NCBI RefSeq assembly: GCF_000799465.1
Contig: NZ_JUGU01000001.1
Span: 2,108,001 to 2,172,000 of the forward strand
Length of the DNA stretch: 64,000 bases
Source: Psychroserpens sp. Hel_I_66
Lineage (GTDB): Bacteria; Bacteroidota; Bacteroidia; Flavobacteriales; Flavobacteriaceae
Direction: 5' to 3'
Below, piece by piece: positions 26,775 to 35,308 of the stretch; positions within the stretch are counted from its first letter, which is position 1, and each line of letters begins with the position of its first letter. The notes under the pieces were generated by a model. That model had not been told where the DNA came from. It saw only the letters and a list, made by a program, of their open reading frames with translations, and did not search any database. The position numbers were made by a program, and so were the translations under genes.

Positions 26775-26996
26775 ATGTATTGGACATTAGAATTAGCATC
26801 GTATTTAAGTGATGCGCCTTGGCCAGCAACTAAAGACGAATTAATTGACTACGCGATTAGAACAGGAGCTCCTTTGGAAGTTGTTGAAAATCTACAAGCG
26901 ATAGAAGATGAAGGCGACTCTTACGACTCTATAGAAGAAATCTGGTCTGATTATCCAACAGACGAAGATTACCTCTGGAACGAAGACGAATATTAA
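26775..26996 (+). CDS. DUF2795 domain protein
   Basis: A 73-residue acidic protein starting MYWTLELASYLSDAPWPATKDELIDYAIRTGAP. The pattern L-x-D-x-x-WPATKDELIDYA...PLEVVENL is that of the DUF2795 family, small alpha-helical proteins conserved in Bacteroidota. The tail is extremely acidic (YDSIEEIWSDYPTDEDYLW). It stands alone, between its own promoter and a strong terminator, so it is a monocistronic gene. Function is unknown. Confidence 0.82.
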   Translation: MYWTLELASYLSDAPWPATKDELIDYAIRTGAPLEVVENLQAIEDEGDSYDSIEEIWSDYPTDEDYLWNEDEY

Positions 26997-27038
26997 GTAA
27001 TTTGGAATTCAAGTTACATTAAACGTAAAATAAAAGTT

Positions 27039-27066
27039 AAAAAGTCTCATTGCGAGACTTTTTTTG
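27039..27066 (+). terminator. Intrinsic terminator after the DUF2795 gene
   Basis: AAAAAGTCTC (27039-27048) pairs with GAGACTTTTT (27054-27063) across an ATTGC loop and is followed by more T. It lies 43 bases past the stop codon. Confidence 0.75.
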
Positions 27067-27150
27067 TGCCCAATTTTTAAATATAACTAACACAAATCAT
27101 ATCTTTGAAGTCTAACAATTTTAAAGATAAGACGTTATTTAAAACTTAGA

Positions 27151-27233
27151 ATTGTCATTCTGAACTTGTTTCAGAATCTCATTATTTTTAAAACCCTTTT
27201 TAATGAGAACCTGAAAAAAAGTTCAGGTTGACC
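27151..27233. repeat. Pair of inverted palindromic repeat elements
   Basis: Two small hairpin elements in opposite orientation form one large imperfect palindrome. The first has ATTCTGAA (27157-27164) / TTCAGAAT (27170-27177), the second AACCTGAA (27208-27215) / TTCAGGTT (27222-27229). The flanks TGTCA...TCTCATTA and TAATGAGA...TGACC mirror each other. A third relative with a different stem lies at 42087-42114. It is REP/BIME-like in layout and lies between the DUF2795 gene and secA. Confidence 0.65.
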
Positions 27234-27271
27234 TAAATTTTAAATAATGTCATTAACATAAATAAACACCA

Positions 27272-30200
27272 ATGAGTTTTTTAAATTCAGTATTAAAAGT
27301 ATTTGTAGGAGATAAGTCCAAACAAGATGTTAAAGCACTTTCTCCTATTATTGATCAAGTAAAATCTTTTGAAAATGAGCTTGAGCAATTATCCCACGAC
27401 GCACTTCGAGCTAAAACTGCAGAGTTCAAATCTAAAATCGCAGATGCCCGCAAACCGCTTCAAGACGACATTGATAAGTTAATCAAGGATGCCGAAGCAA
27501 CCGAGGATATCGACGCAAGAGAAGACATCTATGTAGAAATCGATAAGCTCAACGACGAGATTTATACAGTAACCGAAGATGTTCTCAACGAGATCATGCC
27601 AGAAGCCTTTGCTGTGGTTAAAGAAACCGCAAAGCGTTTTGTCCATAATACAGAAATCCCTGTTCAAGCCAATGAGTTTGACCGTACGATTTCTGGTACC
27701 AAAGATTATGTGACCTTAGACAATGATCAAGCAGTATGGTCGAATTCCTGGGATGCAGCAGGTAAGCCAATTACTTGGGACATGATTCATTATGATGTTC
27801 AATTGATTGGTGGCGCAGCAATGCACCAAGGTAAAATTGCTGAGATGCAAACGGGTGAAGGTAAGACATTAGTGGCAACACTTCCTGTTTACCTCAATGC
27901 GTTGGCTGGTAAAGGTGTACACTTGGTAACGGTTAATGATTATTTGGCAAAACGTGATAGCGCGTGGATGGCTCCAATTTTTGAGTTTCACGGGTTGAGC
28001 GTTGATTGTATCGATTATCACAGACCAAACAGTGAGGCACGTCGTAAGGCTTATAAAGCAGATATTACCTACGGAACAAATAACGAATTCGGGTTTGATT
28101 ACCTAAGAGATAATATGGCGCATTCGCCAGATGATTTGGTACAACGTCCGCATCACTATGCGATCGTCGATGAGGTCGATTCTGTTTTGGTGGATGATGC
28201 GAGAACACCATTAATTATTTCTGGACCAATCCCTCAAGGAGACCGTCACGAATTTACAGAGCTAAAACCTAAAGTAGAAGATCTAGCCAGCATTCAAAGA
28301 AAAGAACTGGTTGGTGTTTTAGCAGAAGCAAAAAAACTAATTGCAGAAGGCGATACTAAAGAAGGTGGTTTTCTATTATTGAGAGCTTACAGAGGTATTC
28401 CGAAGAATAAAGCATTGATCAAATTCTTGAGCGAGGAAGGCATTAAAACCTTACTCCAAAAGACCGAGAATTTCTACATGCAGGATAACAACAGGGAAAT
28501 GCCTAAAGTTGACGCAGAGCTCTACTATGTTATCGAAGAAAAAAATAATCAAGTGGAGTTGACCGACAAAGGTGTTGAGTATATCTCCGGAAAAGATAAT
28601 CCAGATTTCTTCGTCATGCCCGAAATAGGGATGGAAATCTCTAAAATTGAGTCTAAAGGACTTTCAAAAGAGGAAGAAGCTGAAGCAAAAGAAGAGTTGT
28701 TTAGAGACTTCGGAATAAAATCTGAACGTATCCACACACTCAACCAATTACTTAAAGCCTACGCATTATTTGAAAAAGACATCCAATACGTTGTGATGGA
28801 CAATAAAGTAATGATCGTAGATGAGCAAACCGGTCGTATCATGGATGGTCGTCGTTATAGTGACGGACTCCACCAAGCGATTGAAGCCAAAGAAAATGTA
28901 AAGATTGAAGATGCAACCCAAACGTTTGCAACGGTAACCTTACAGAATTACTTTAGAATGTACCGTAAACTCTCTGGTATGACAGGTACAGCAGTTACCG
29001 AAGCTGGAGAATTCTGGGAAATCTATAAATTGGATGTGGTTGAAATTCCAACCAATCGCCCAATTGCACGTGATGATAAACAAGATTTGGTTTATAAAAC
29101 AAAACGTGAAAAATACAACGCAGTTATTGATGATGTGACCGCATTATCACAAGCTGGACGTCCCGTATTGATTGGTACGACTTCAGTAGAAATATCTGAG
29201 TTACTGGGTAAAATGTTGAGTATTCGTAAGATTCCGCATAATGTCTTAAATGCAAAACAGCATAAAAAAGAGGCAGAAATTGTAGATGAAGCAGGTAGAA
29301 CAGGACAAGTGACCATTGCTACCAATATGGCAGGACGTGGTACGGATATTAAACTTTCCGAAGACGTGAAAAAAGCAGGAGGTTTAGCCATCGTCGGTAC
29401 AGAGCGTCATGATTCTCGTCGTGTTGACAGACAGTTACGTGGTCGTGCTGGACGTCAAGGTGATGTTGGTAGCTCACAGTTTTATGTGTCTCTAGAAGAT
29501 AATTTAATGCGTCTGTTTGGTAGTGAGCGTATTGCCAAAATGATGGATAAAATGGGATTACAGGAAGGTGAAGTGATTCAGCATTCTATGATTTCAAAAT
29601 CTATTGAGCGTGCGCAGAAAAAAGTTGAGGAAAACCAATTTGGTGTTCGTAAGCGTTTATTGGAGTATGATGATGTGATGAATGCACAACGTGAGGTTGT
29701 TTACAAACGTCGTCGCCATGCACTAGAAGGTGATCGCCTTCGTGTGGATTTGGCAAATATGATTTATGATACTTCGGAAGGTATTGCGGAAGGCAACAAA
29801 GCTGCAGAAGATTATAAGAACTTCGAGTTTGAATTGATTAGATACTTCTCTATGAGTTCTCCAATTTCCGAAGCAGAATTCAAAAAAGGTTCGGTACAGG
29901 ATATTGCAGGCAAAGTGTATAAAGCTGCTTTTGAACACTACAGATCAAAAATGGAGCGTAATGCAGAACTGGCATTCCCTGTGATTGAGAATGTGTACAT
30001 GAACCAACGCGATAAATATAAGCGTATTGTGGTGCCATTTACCGATGGTGTGAAGAATTTACAAGTGGTTACAGATCTTGAAAAAGCTTATGAAACTAAG
30101 GGTACACAATTAATCAACGATTTTGAAAAGAATATCACGCTTGCCATCGTTGATGATGCGTGGAAAACGCATTTACGTAAAATGGACGAGTTAAAACAGT

Positions 30201-30631
30201 CTGTACAATTAGCGGTTCACGAGCAAAAAGACCCATTATTGATTTATAAGTTTGAAGCTTTTGAGTTATTTAAGGAAATGATTGACCAAGTGAATAAGGA
30301 TGTGATCTCATTTTTGTTTAAAGGTGAATTGCCTCAGGAAACACAAAACACCATTCAAGAAGCGAAAGCTCGTAAGGAAGAAAAACTACAAACGCAAAAA
30401 GACGAAATCCCTAATATGGATGAACGTGCTGCGCAAAGTAGATCGGTTGGCGCAGGAGCATCTGCTCGCCAGCAGGAAGTTGTTGAAACCATTGTACGTG
30501 ACAAACCAAAAATTGGTCGTAACGATCGTGTGACGATCAAACACGTGATGAGCGGAGAAAACAAAACGGTGAAATTCAAACAAGCAGAACCTTTAATCGC
30601 TAAAGGCGAATGGGTTTTAATTGAAGAATAG
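27272..30631 (+). CDS. secA: Preprotein translocase ATPase SecA
   Basis: A 1119-residue SecA, longer than the ~900 residues of E. coli but normal for Bacteroidota, which have extra insertions (about 55-105 and 340-430). Walker A is MQTGEGKTLVA (about 192-202), DEVDSVLVDDARTPLI is the DEAD-box Walker B region, and MAGRGTDIKL with RQLRGRAGRQGD are helicase motifs V and VI. The C-terminus (VKFKQAEPLIAKGEWVLIEE) lacks the CxCxSG zinc finger, as expected for this phylum. It powers Sec-dependent export of the many signal-peptide proteins in this window. It ends upstream of a clear terminator. Start ATG 27272. Confidence 0.97.
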   Translation: MSFLNSVLKVFVGDKSKQDVKALSPIIDQVKSFENELEQLSHDALRAKTAEFKSKIADARKPLQDDIDKLIKDAEATEDIDAREDIYVEIDKLNDEIYTVTEDVLNEIMPEAFAVVKETAKRFVHNTEIPVQANEFDRTISGTKDYVTLDNDQAVWSNSWDAAGKPITWDMIHYDVQLIGGAAMHQGKIAEMQTGEGKTLVATLPVYLNALAGKGVHLVTVNDYLAKRDSAWMAPIFEFHGLSVDCIDYHRPNSEARRKAYKADITYGTNNEFGFDYLRDNMAHSPDDLVQRPHHYAIVDEVDSVLVDDARTPLIISGPIPQGDRHEFTELKPKVEDLASIQRKELVGVLAEAKKLIAEGDTKEGGFLLLRAYRGIPKNKALIKFLSEEGIKTLLQKTENFYMQDNNREMPKVDAELYYVIEEKNNQVELTDKGVEYISGKDNPDFFVMPEIGMEISKIESKGLSKEEEAEAKEELFRDFGIKSERIHTLNQLLKAYALFEKDIQYVVMDNKVMIVDEQTGRIMDGRRYSDGLHQAIEAKENVKIEDATQTFATVTLQNYFRMYRKLSGMTGTAVTEAGEFWEIYKLDVVEIPTNRPIARDDKQDLVYKTKREKYNAVIDDVTALSQAGRPVLIGTTSVEISELLGKMLSIRKIPHNVLNAKQHKKEAEIVDEAGRTGQVTIATNMAGRGTDIKLSEDVKKAGGLAIVGTERHDSRRVDRQLRGRAGRQGDVGSSQFYVSLEDNLMRLFGSERIAKMMDKMGLQEGEVIQHSMISKSIERAQKKVEENQFGVRKRLLEYDDVMNAQREVVYKRRRHALEGDRLRVDLANMIYDTSEGIAEGNKAAEDYKNFEFELIRYFSMSSPISEAEFKKGSVQDIAGKVYKAAFEHYRSKMERNAELAFPVIENVYMNQRDKYKRIVVPFTDGVKNLQVVTDLEKAYETKGTQLINDFEKNITLAIVDDAWKTHLRKMDELKQSVQLAVHEQKDPLLIYKFEAFELFKEMIDQVNKDVISFLFKGELPQETQNTIQEAKARKEEKLQTQKDEIPNMDERAAQSRSVGAGASARQQEVVETIVRDKPKIGRNDRVTIKHVMSGENKTVKFKQAEPLIAKGEWVLIEE

Positions 30632-30741
30632 TCGGTCGCTAAGCGACGTTTGGCGATCCTTACTCTGGTGTGCATATTCGTCATCCTTAATTTAGTATAG
30701 GATCTCCTATAAAAATTAGCATTCTGATATAATGAGAACTC

Positions 30742-30774
30742 AAAAATCCCAAATTAACGTTTGGGATTTTTTTT
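30742..30774 (+). terminator. Intrinsic terminator of secA
   Basis: AAAAATCCCAAA (30742-30753) pairs perfectly with TTTGGGATTTTT (30760-30771) across TTAACG and is followed by TTT. It lies about 110 bases beyond the secA stop codon. Confidence 0.85.
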
Positions 30775-30781
30775 GTTTGTA

Positions 30782-30884
30782 AGATACGTGGAACTACGTA
30801 TTTATATTATCAAAAAAATAGTCGAACTTCGTTTAACTGTGGATATTAATAATTGAAACAGTCGATATTTAAAGCATTGGCAAC
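30782..30884 (+). repeat. Degenerate intergenic repeat, copy A
   Basis: The segment contains a short inverted repeat ATACGT-GGAACT-ACGTAT (30784-30801), then AATAGTCGAACTTCGT (30817-30832), which with seven preceding A's is an exact 21-base match to copy D at 61005-61025. It ends with CATTGGCAAC (30875-30884), 10 bases before the next start codon. See the finding on parallel gene-repeat arrays. Confidence 0.6.
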
Positions 30885-30894
30885 AAGTTGAAAA

Positions 30895-31293
30895 ATGATC
30901 AGAATAATCAATAAACCATATCTAATTTTTTGGCTTTCGATTCCCTTAATTATGTCAAGCGGATTTGTAAGTTCAATTGAGAGTTTGGATATTAATATTC
31001 ACGACACTTATTATGTTTTTTCGCTGGCTGATTTAAATATTCTGATTTCAGTACTTTTTGCAATAATCGGACTTGTATATTGGATTTTGCTAAAAGCCCA
31101 CAGAAAGCTATCCAAATGGATGAATTTGACTCACATTGTGCTAACTTTTGGCGGAATTTTGCTAATCTGGGGTATGTCGCAACTATACCGTGAATCAATA
31201 GTGGAATATGATTTCAATGAAAATCTGACTTTAGCAATTTATTCCACAGCGTTGATTGCGGTCGTAGGACAATTAATATTGTTAGCGGATTAA
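30895..31293 (+). CDS. Small four-helix membrane protein resembling a fragment of haem-copper oxidase subunit I
   Basis: A 132-residue protein starting at ATG 30895 with four transmembrane segments: YLIFWLSIPLIMSSGF (about 9-24), LNILISVLFAIIGLVYWILL (about 48-67), LTHIVLTFGGILLIWGMSQ (about 77-95) and TLAIYSTALIAVVGQLILL (about 112-130). Between the first two is DINIHDTYYV (about 33-42), which strongly recalls the LHDTYFVVAHFHYVL loop of cytochrome oxidase subunit I, though the haem- and copper-ligating histidines of the full enzyme are absent. Function unknown. It is flanked by intergenic repeat copies A and B. Confidence 0.6.
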   Translation: MIRIINKPYLIFWLSIPLIMSSGFVSSIESLDINIHDTYYVFSLADLNILISVLFAIIGLVYWILLKAHRKLSKWMNLTHIVLTFGGILLIWGMSQLYRESIVEYDFNENLTLAIYSTALIAVVGQLILLAD

Positions 31294-31350
31294 TAAAAAA
31301 TAAAACCAGTGGTTAAGACCATATATAAAAAATTGGTAGTTTTAGTTAAT

Positions 31351-31490
31351 TCAAAGTTAGTTTGCAACTTTGCAGGCTTCTTATTTTGCTTCGAAAAATC
31401 CTTGCTCACAAACACGGAACTTTACATATACATCAACGTCAAACAAAACTCCCAAATTTTATTAGTGAATTCTATCAAGTTTTTTTATTA
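31351..31490 (+). repeat. Degenerate intergenic repeat, copy B
   Basis: An extended imperfect inverted repeat has outer arms AAAGTT (31353-31358) and AACTTT (31418-31423). The inner part CTTCG..AA.ATCCT.GC..ACAAA (31389-31413) matches copy E at 61597-61620. It continues with CATCAACGTC (31431-31440) and AAACTCCCAAAT, shared with copy C. It fills the 229-base gap between two small genes. Confidence 0.6.
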
Positions 31491-31522
31491 CCTTCATTAT
31501 AACAAACCAATTACACATTAGC

Positions 31523-31927
31523 ATGAGAAATATTCTAGCAACCATAGTAGGTCTCATCGTAGCATCAATAACCGTTTACCTATTTGAAACGTTAATTGGT
31601 CATACCCTATTCCCATTACCAGAAGGTGCTAATCCAATGGACATGGAGTGGATAAAAAATAACATGCACCAAATCCCAACTGGCGCAAAAGTCATGGTGG
31701 TTATTGGTCATTTTATGGGAATCACAGCAGGAATGTATATAGCAGGGTTGATCGCTAAAACGAGTATGGTGCCTGCATATATTGTTGGCGGATTTATGCT
31801 AGCAGCTACTATTTTCAATATCGCGATGTTGCCAAAAGAATTATGGTTTAGTATTAGTGATATCGTATTAGCTGTTGCAGGATTATTACTTGGAAAATCT
31901 TTGGCTAAGCGACAGTTGAGGATTTAG
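31523..31927 (+). CDS. Small four-helix membrane protein, function unknown
   Basis: A 134-residue integral membrane protein starting at ATG 31523. Four hydrophobic helices are visible: ILATIVGLIVASITVYLFETL (about 4-24), AKVMVVIGHFMGITAGMYIAGLIA (about 54-77), PAYIVGGFMLAATIFNIAML (about 83-102) and IVLAVAGLLLGKSLA (about 114-128). The loop after helix 1 holds GHTLFPLPEGANPMD. I recall similar small Bacteroidota membrane proteins but cannot name a domain. It lies between repeat copies B and C. Confidence 0.65.
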   Translation: MRNILATIVGLIVASITVYLFETLIGHTLFPLPEGANPMDMEWIKNNMHQIPTGAKVMVVIGHFMGITAGMYIAGLIAKTSMVPAYIVGGFMLAATIFNIAMLPKELWFSISDIVLAVAGLLLGKSLAKRQLRI

Positions 31928-32065
31928 GTAATCATTTCTGCAAAAGCAATAATCTACTTTTATAATAATTAGTTCTTAATATCCTAACTATGAAAATTCT
32001 CTAAAATTTTTTCTAGCAATTATTCATATACCAAATTAGTTGCTTAAACACGCCAATAATCTTAT

Positions 32066-32140
32066 AAATAAACATTAAACGAAACTCCCAAATCTTGGTG
32101 TTGAATTATTTCAATATTTTTTATTTGCTTTAGTCATAAA
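32066..32140 (+). repeat. Degenerate intergenic repeat, copy C
   Basis: CATTAAACG (32073-32081) is followed by AAACTCCCAAAT (32082-32093) and a TGAATTATTTCAATATTTTTT tail broken by small changes, aligning with copy B from 31431 to about 31490 (AAACTCCCAAAT then TGAATTCTATCAAG and a T-run). No plus-strand gene follows it. Confidence 0.5.
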
Positions 32141-32164
32141 AATAACTGGCACTGGAATTATGTT

Positions 32165-32758
32165 CTAATCCATCAAGGCTTCGAGGTTTTGCACAATATC
32201 CCTGAACCTTGTGATATCCTTTTTAACAATGCTCTTAATTTTCACTTTCATCTGTTCCAAAGGTTGGGAAGATTGCTGCTTCTCTAAATAGGCTGTCCTG
32301 AAATACTTCACTTGGTTGGTAATATAATCTCGATAATCGCCAAAAAAGTTGGAATCTACTAATAACTGAATGTAGTGAGGTAGTTTTTCCTTTTCTTGAG
32401 ATACATAATACCGATTCAATGCCACCAGATTGACTTTTTGCAAAAAATTATCGTTAAGGGAAACTGATAGAACAGGATCCACAACATTGTCAAGCTCAAG
32501 GGATTTGGTAAACGCTTCCAGATCGGAAATGGCGTGTAAGATAGAGGCTTTCAATTCTGGCAAAGAAGCCTGAAAAAATCTGCGTGCATCTTCAGATTTA
32601 TCATTTCTCTGCATTCGATAAAGGAGCAAAGCTATGATGAAACCAAACAAGGTCAATAGCACCGCAGTGCCATCCATGACCATGGACCACTGGTTAGGAT
32701 CCAAGGACCAGTTTTCAAATATAATATAGTATTGCTCTCTTTCTTCTCTCAATTGCAA
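32165..32758 (-). CDS. Hypothetical membrane-anchored protein
   Basis: A 197-residue protein starting at TTG 32758. A single transmembrane helix lies near the N-terminus (MVMDGTAVLLTLFGFIIALLLY, about 23-44). The rest is predicted largely helical and charged (KEKLPHYIQLLVDSNFFGDYRDYI; KVKIKSIVKKDITRFRDIVQNL), so it should face the cytoplasm as a soluble helical domain. No family or catalytic motif recognised. It is alone between the repeat region and the outer-membrane barrel gene. Confidence 0.6.
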   Translation of the reverse strand: MQLREEREQYYIIFENWSLDPNQWSMVMDGTAVLLTLFGFIIALLLYRMQRNDKSEDARRFFQASLPELKASILHAISDLEAFTKSLELDNVVDPVLSVSLNDNFLQKVNLVALNRYYVSQEKEKLPHYIQLLVDSNFFGDYRDYITNQVKYFRTAYLEKQQSSQPLEQMKVKIKSIVKKDITRFRDIVQNLEALMD

Positions 32759-32841
32759 CAGTGATAATGCTGAAGTTAATAAAATTTAGCAATATGGACA
32801 CGGGTATGTAAATTTAATTATCGCCAACTAAGGCATATCCT

Positions 32842-33645
32842 CTATTTCCTAAAATCATAAACCAACCCAACTCCGTATCTTGGACCTTGAAATACGTTTC
32901 TACCACCAATTACATTTGAATAATTGAGATACACACCTAAACCACCAGAAATATTACGATAAACAGTTGCTCCCAATTTTTGGTAATCGACTTCGAGTTC
33001 TCTAAAATTTTGAGGTCTTGGCGTCCCTCTATAATCGATTCCGTCAACCGCATTTTGAAAGTCAAAAAACACATCATAATACCAGTTTCCAGCAGCTTTT
33101 CCTGCCTTTATAACCAAAGGGATACTATTTGGCACTTCCTCAAACTTTAAGGAATAGCCACTTTGCAAGGTCACAAACCAATTGCTATTCCACTTGTGAT
33201 GCAGCATTGCTCGCATATCTAAAATGGTGGCACGCTGCCCTAAATCGTTTAATCCCCCAACCTCATAATTTCCTAAAGGTGTTGAAAGTCCCAACCCAAG
33301 ACTCAGTTGTAAATTTCCTTTTGATGTATTAAAATCACCAATTTTATATTTTGAAAAAAAACTGATGTCCTGTAAACTACTGTTATCATCACTGGTCATG
33401 TAAGGAAGGGATACTTGCACATCAAAGTGTTCACTGAGACCGTAAGCCACAAAAATGTTCCCGTAAACCAAGGTTCGTTCTAGGTCTGATTCGGTTTTCC
33501 CGATGAGATAATCTTTATTGTCCTCATAGCCAAAACCTAAAACCGTGGTGACATTTTTTTGACCACGATAGAATCCGTCGATGGGTCCCTGAGAACATAC
33601 TTCCGAAGAAAAAATGAGACAAAATATAATTAGTATGTATTTCAT
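32842..33645 (-). CDS. Outer-membrane beta-barrel protein
   Basis: A 267-residue protein with a signal peptide (MKYILIIFCLIFSSEVCSQ, cleavage near 18-19). The mature part alternates hydrophobic and polar residues with many aromatic ends, for example VYGNIFVAYGLSEHFDVQVSLPY and NLQLSLGLGLSTPLGNYEVG, and closes with YGVGLVYDFRK, the terminal strand of an outer-membrane barrel. YGLSEHFDVQVSLPY is the type of motif seen in small putative outer-membrane transporters of Bacteroidota. Substrate unknown. Confidence 0.75.
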   Translation of the reverse strand: MKYILIIFCLIFSSEVCSQGPIDGFYRGQKNVTTVLGFGYEDNKDYLIGKTESDLERTLVYGNIFVAYGLSEHFDVQVSLPYMTSDDNSSLQDISFFSKYKIGDFNTSKGNLQLSLGLGLSTPLGNYEVGGLNDLGQRATILDMRAMLHHKWNSNWFVTLQSGYSLKFEEVPNSIPLVIKAGKAAGNWYYDVFFDFQNAVDGIDYRGTPRPQNFRELEVDYQKLGATVYRNISGGLGVYLNYSNVIGGRNVFQGPRYGVGLVYDFRK

Positions 33646-33834
33646 GAGTGAGTTGGATTGGTTTTATGGAGTTTAGTCTCACTATACCTACGGAAATTTC
33701 ACCACTCCAGTTTTTGTCGCTTTTCCGAAGAAAATTGCAAAACCTTCACAATCATAAAAAGAATCCTCAAAACCAAATTCGACATAATTAGAAAATAGGT
33801 CGTAATTTGCAACACTATCAAACCTATCCAACTA

Positions 33835-35157
33835 GTGGCAAATTCTCTACTCGATAAACTCTACAACAAACTAAATAACGAACACGGAAATCGTGTTTGC
33901 AAAGATATTACCGAAGACGCCTGCAATCACGTTACCCGTAATTATTTTCTAATCCTCTTAAGCTCAACACTCACAAAATTAGGGGATACGTTAAGTAATC
34001 CAAAAACTGTTTTAACCTGGCTTATGAGTTATGTTAATGCTCCTGTCTCGCTTATTAGTTTGGTTGTTCCCATTAGGGAATCGGGTTCTATGATACCGCA
34101 AATAGCGTTGACCAAATACATCAATAAAAAACCGATTAGAAAATGGGTTTGGGTCATTGGCTCTTGCTTACAGTTTGTTGCAATTGCCTCTATTGGTTTT
34201 ATCACTTTGTTATTTAAAGGTACTCTTGCTGGTTGGCTTATCTTATTAGCTGTAGTTGTCTTTAGCTTATCACGAAGTATGTGCTCTGTAACATCAAAGG
34301 ATGTGTTGGGCAAGAGCATTCCCAAAACAAGACGTGGTACGCTAAAAGGGTACACGGTTTCTGTTTCCGGAGTATTGGTATTGCTGGCAGGCTTGTATAT
34401 GCTCTACAAATCTAAAAGTGATGCTACCATAGATTTTTACAGCAATGTCGTTTTTTTTGCTTCTGTAATGTGGCTTTTTGGTGCGATTATTTATTCGCGC
34501 ATAAAGGAGTTTCCGCAGGCGGTTTCCGAAGAAAAAGAATCAAAGAACAAAGATGTTGTTTCTAAATTGGAGCTTTTAAAAACCGATAAGCAATTTCGTG
34601 ATTTTGTCATTGCCAGATCCCTATTATTATGTTCTGCTTTGACCGCGCCTTACTATGTTGTTTTGGCACAAACCAATATTGGCAAGGAAAGCTACTTGTT
34701 GGGATTGTTTATTATTGCCAATGGAATTGCATCGATAATTAGCGCGCCTTTTTGGGGACGGTTTTCAGATCGATCCAGCAAAAACGTAATGGCAGTTTCG
34801 GTATTAATTGCTTCTGCACTGGGTATTATCGCTTACTTTATTATTTCATTTTCTGAAACTTTAAAAAGTACATTGTGGATTTATCCGCTTGCATTTTTCA
34901 TCCTCGGAATAGCGCATGGTGGCGTGCGATTGGGCAGAAAAACATATGTCGTCGATATGGCAAAAGGCAACGAGCGCACCAATTACGTGGCAGTGAGCAA
35001 TACCGTTATTGGCATGATCCTTTTGGTAACAGGTGGCTTGAGTGCTTTGGTATCGTTGATTTCTACGGAAGATGTGATTTTGGTATTATCGCTCTTCGGA
35101 ATTTTAGGAGCCTATAAAAGCTACAGGTTACCAAATGTTGAAGCTGCGAAAGATTGA
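33835..35157 (+). CDS. Major facilitator superfamily transporter
   Basis: A 440-residue membrane protein starting at GTG 33835. About twelve hydrophobic segments can be counted, including WVWVIGSCLQFVAIASIGFI, GWLILLAVVVFSLSRSM, LLGLFIIANGIASIISAPF and NVMAVSVLIASALGIIAYFI. The cytoplasmic loop WGRFSDRSSKN (about 305-315) is the MFS signature between helices of the second half. The first 25 residues are hydrophilic and unusual. The transported substrate cannot be inferred from the sequence or from the neighbours. Confidence 0.82.
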   Translation: MANSLLDKLYNKLNNEHGNRVCKDITEDACNHVTRNYFLILLSSTLTKLGDTLSNPKTVLTWLMSYVNAPVSLISLVVPIRESGSMIPQIALTKYINKKPIRKWVWVIGSCLQFVAIASIGFITLLFKGTLAGWLILLAVVVFSLSRSMCSVTSKDVLGKSIPKTRRGTLKGYTVSVSGVLVLLAGLYMLYKSKSDATIDFYSNVVFFASVMWLFGAIIYSRIKEFPQAVSEEKESKNKDVVSKLELLKTDKQFRDFVIARSLLLCSALTAPYYVVLAQTNIGKESYLLGLFIIANGIASIISAPFWGRFSDRSSKNVMAVSVLIASALGIIAYFIISFSETLKSTLWIYPLAFFILGIAHGGVRLGRKTYVVDMAKGNERTNYVAVSNTVIGMILLVTGGLSALVSLISTEDVILVLSLFGILGAYKSYRLPNVEAAKD

Positions 35158-35308
35158 GATTCTTAAAATCGCAATACACTAAATATTAGCCTTTTAAATT
35201 TTATAATACGAGAATTTAAGGTTATTTTTATATGGAAACTTTTCAGTTTGTAACATAACTGCCAATAAGTCGTCGAATATAAAAACCAACCTTAAACACC
35301 AATTTCAC

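Noticed and set aside
31309..31521. Plus-strand frame of 70 codons
   Set aside because: It runs through intergenic repeat copy B and has no protein-like pattern; the flanking genes explain the region.
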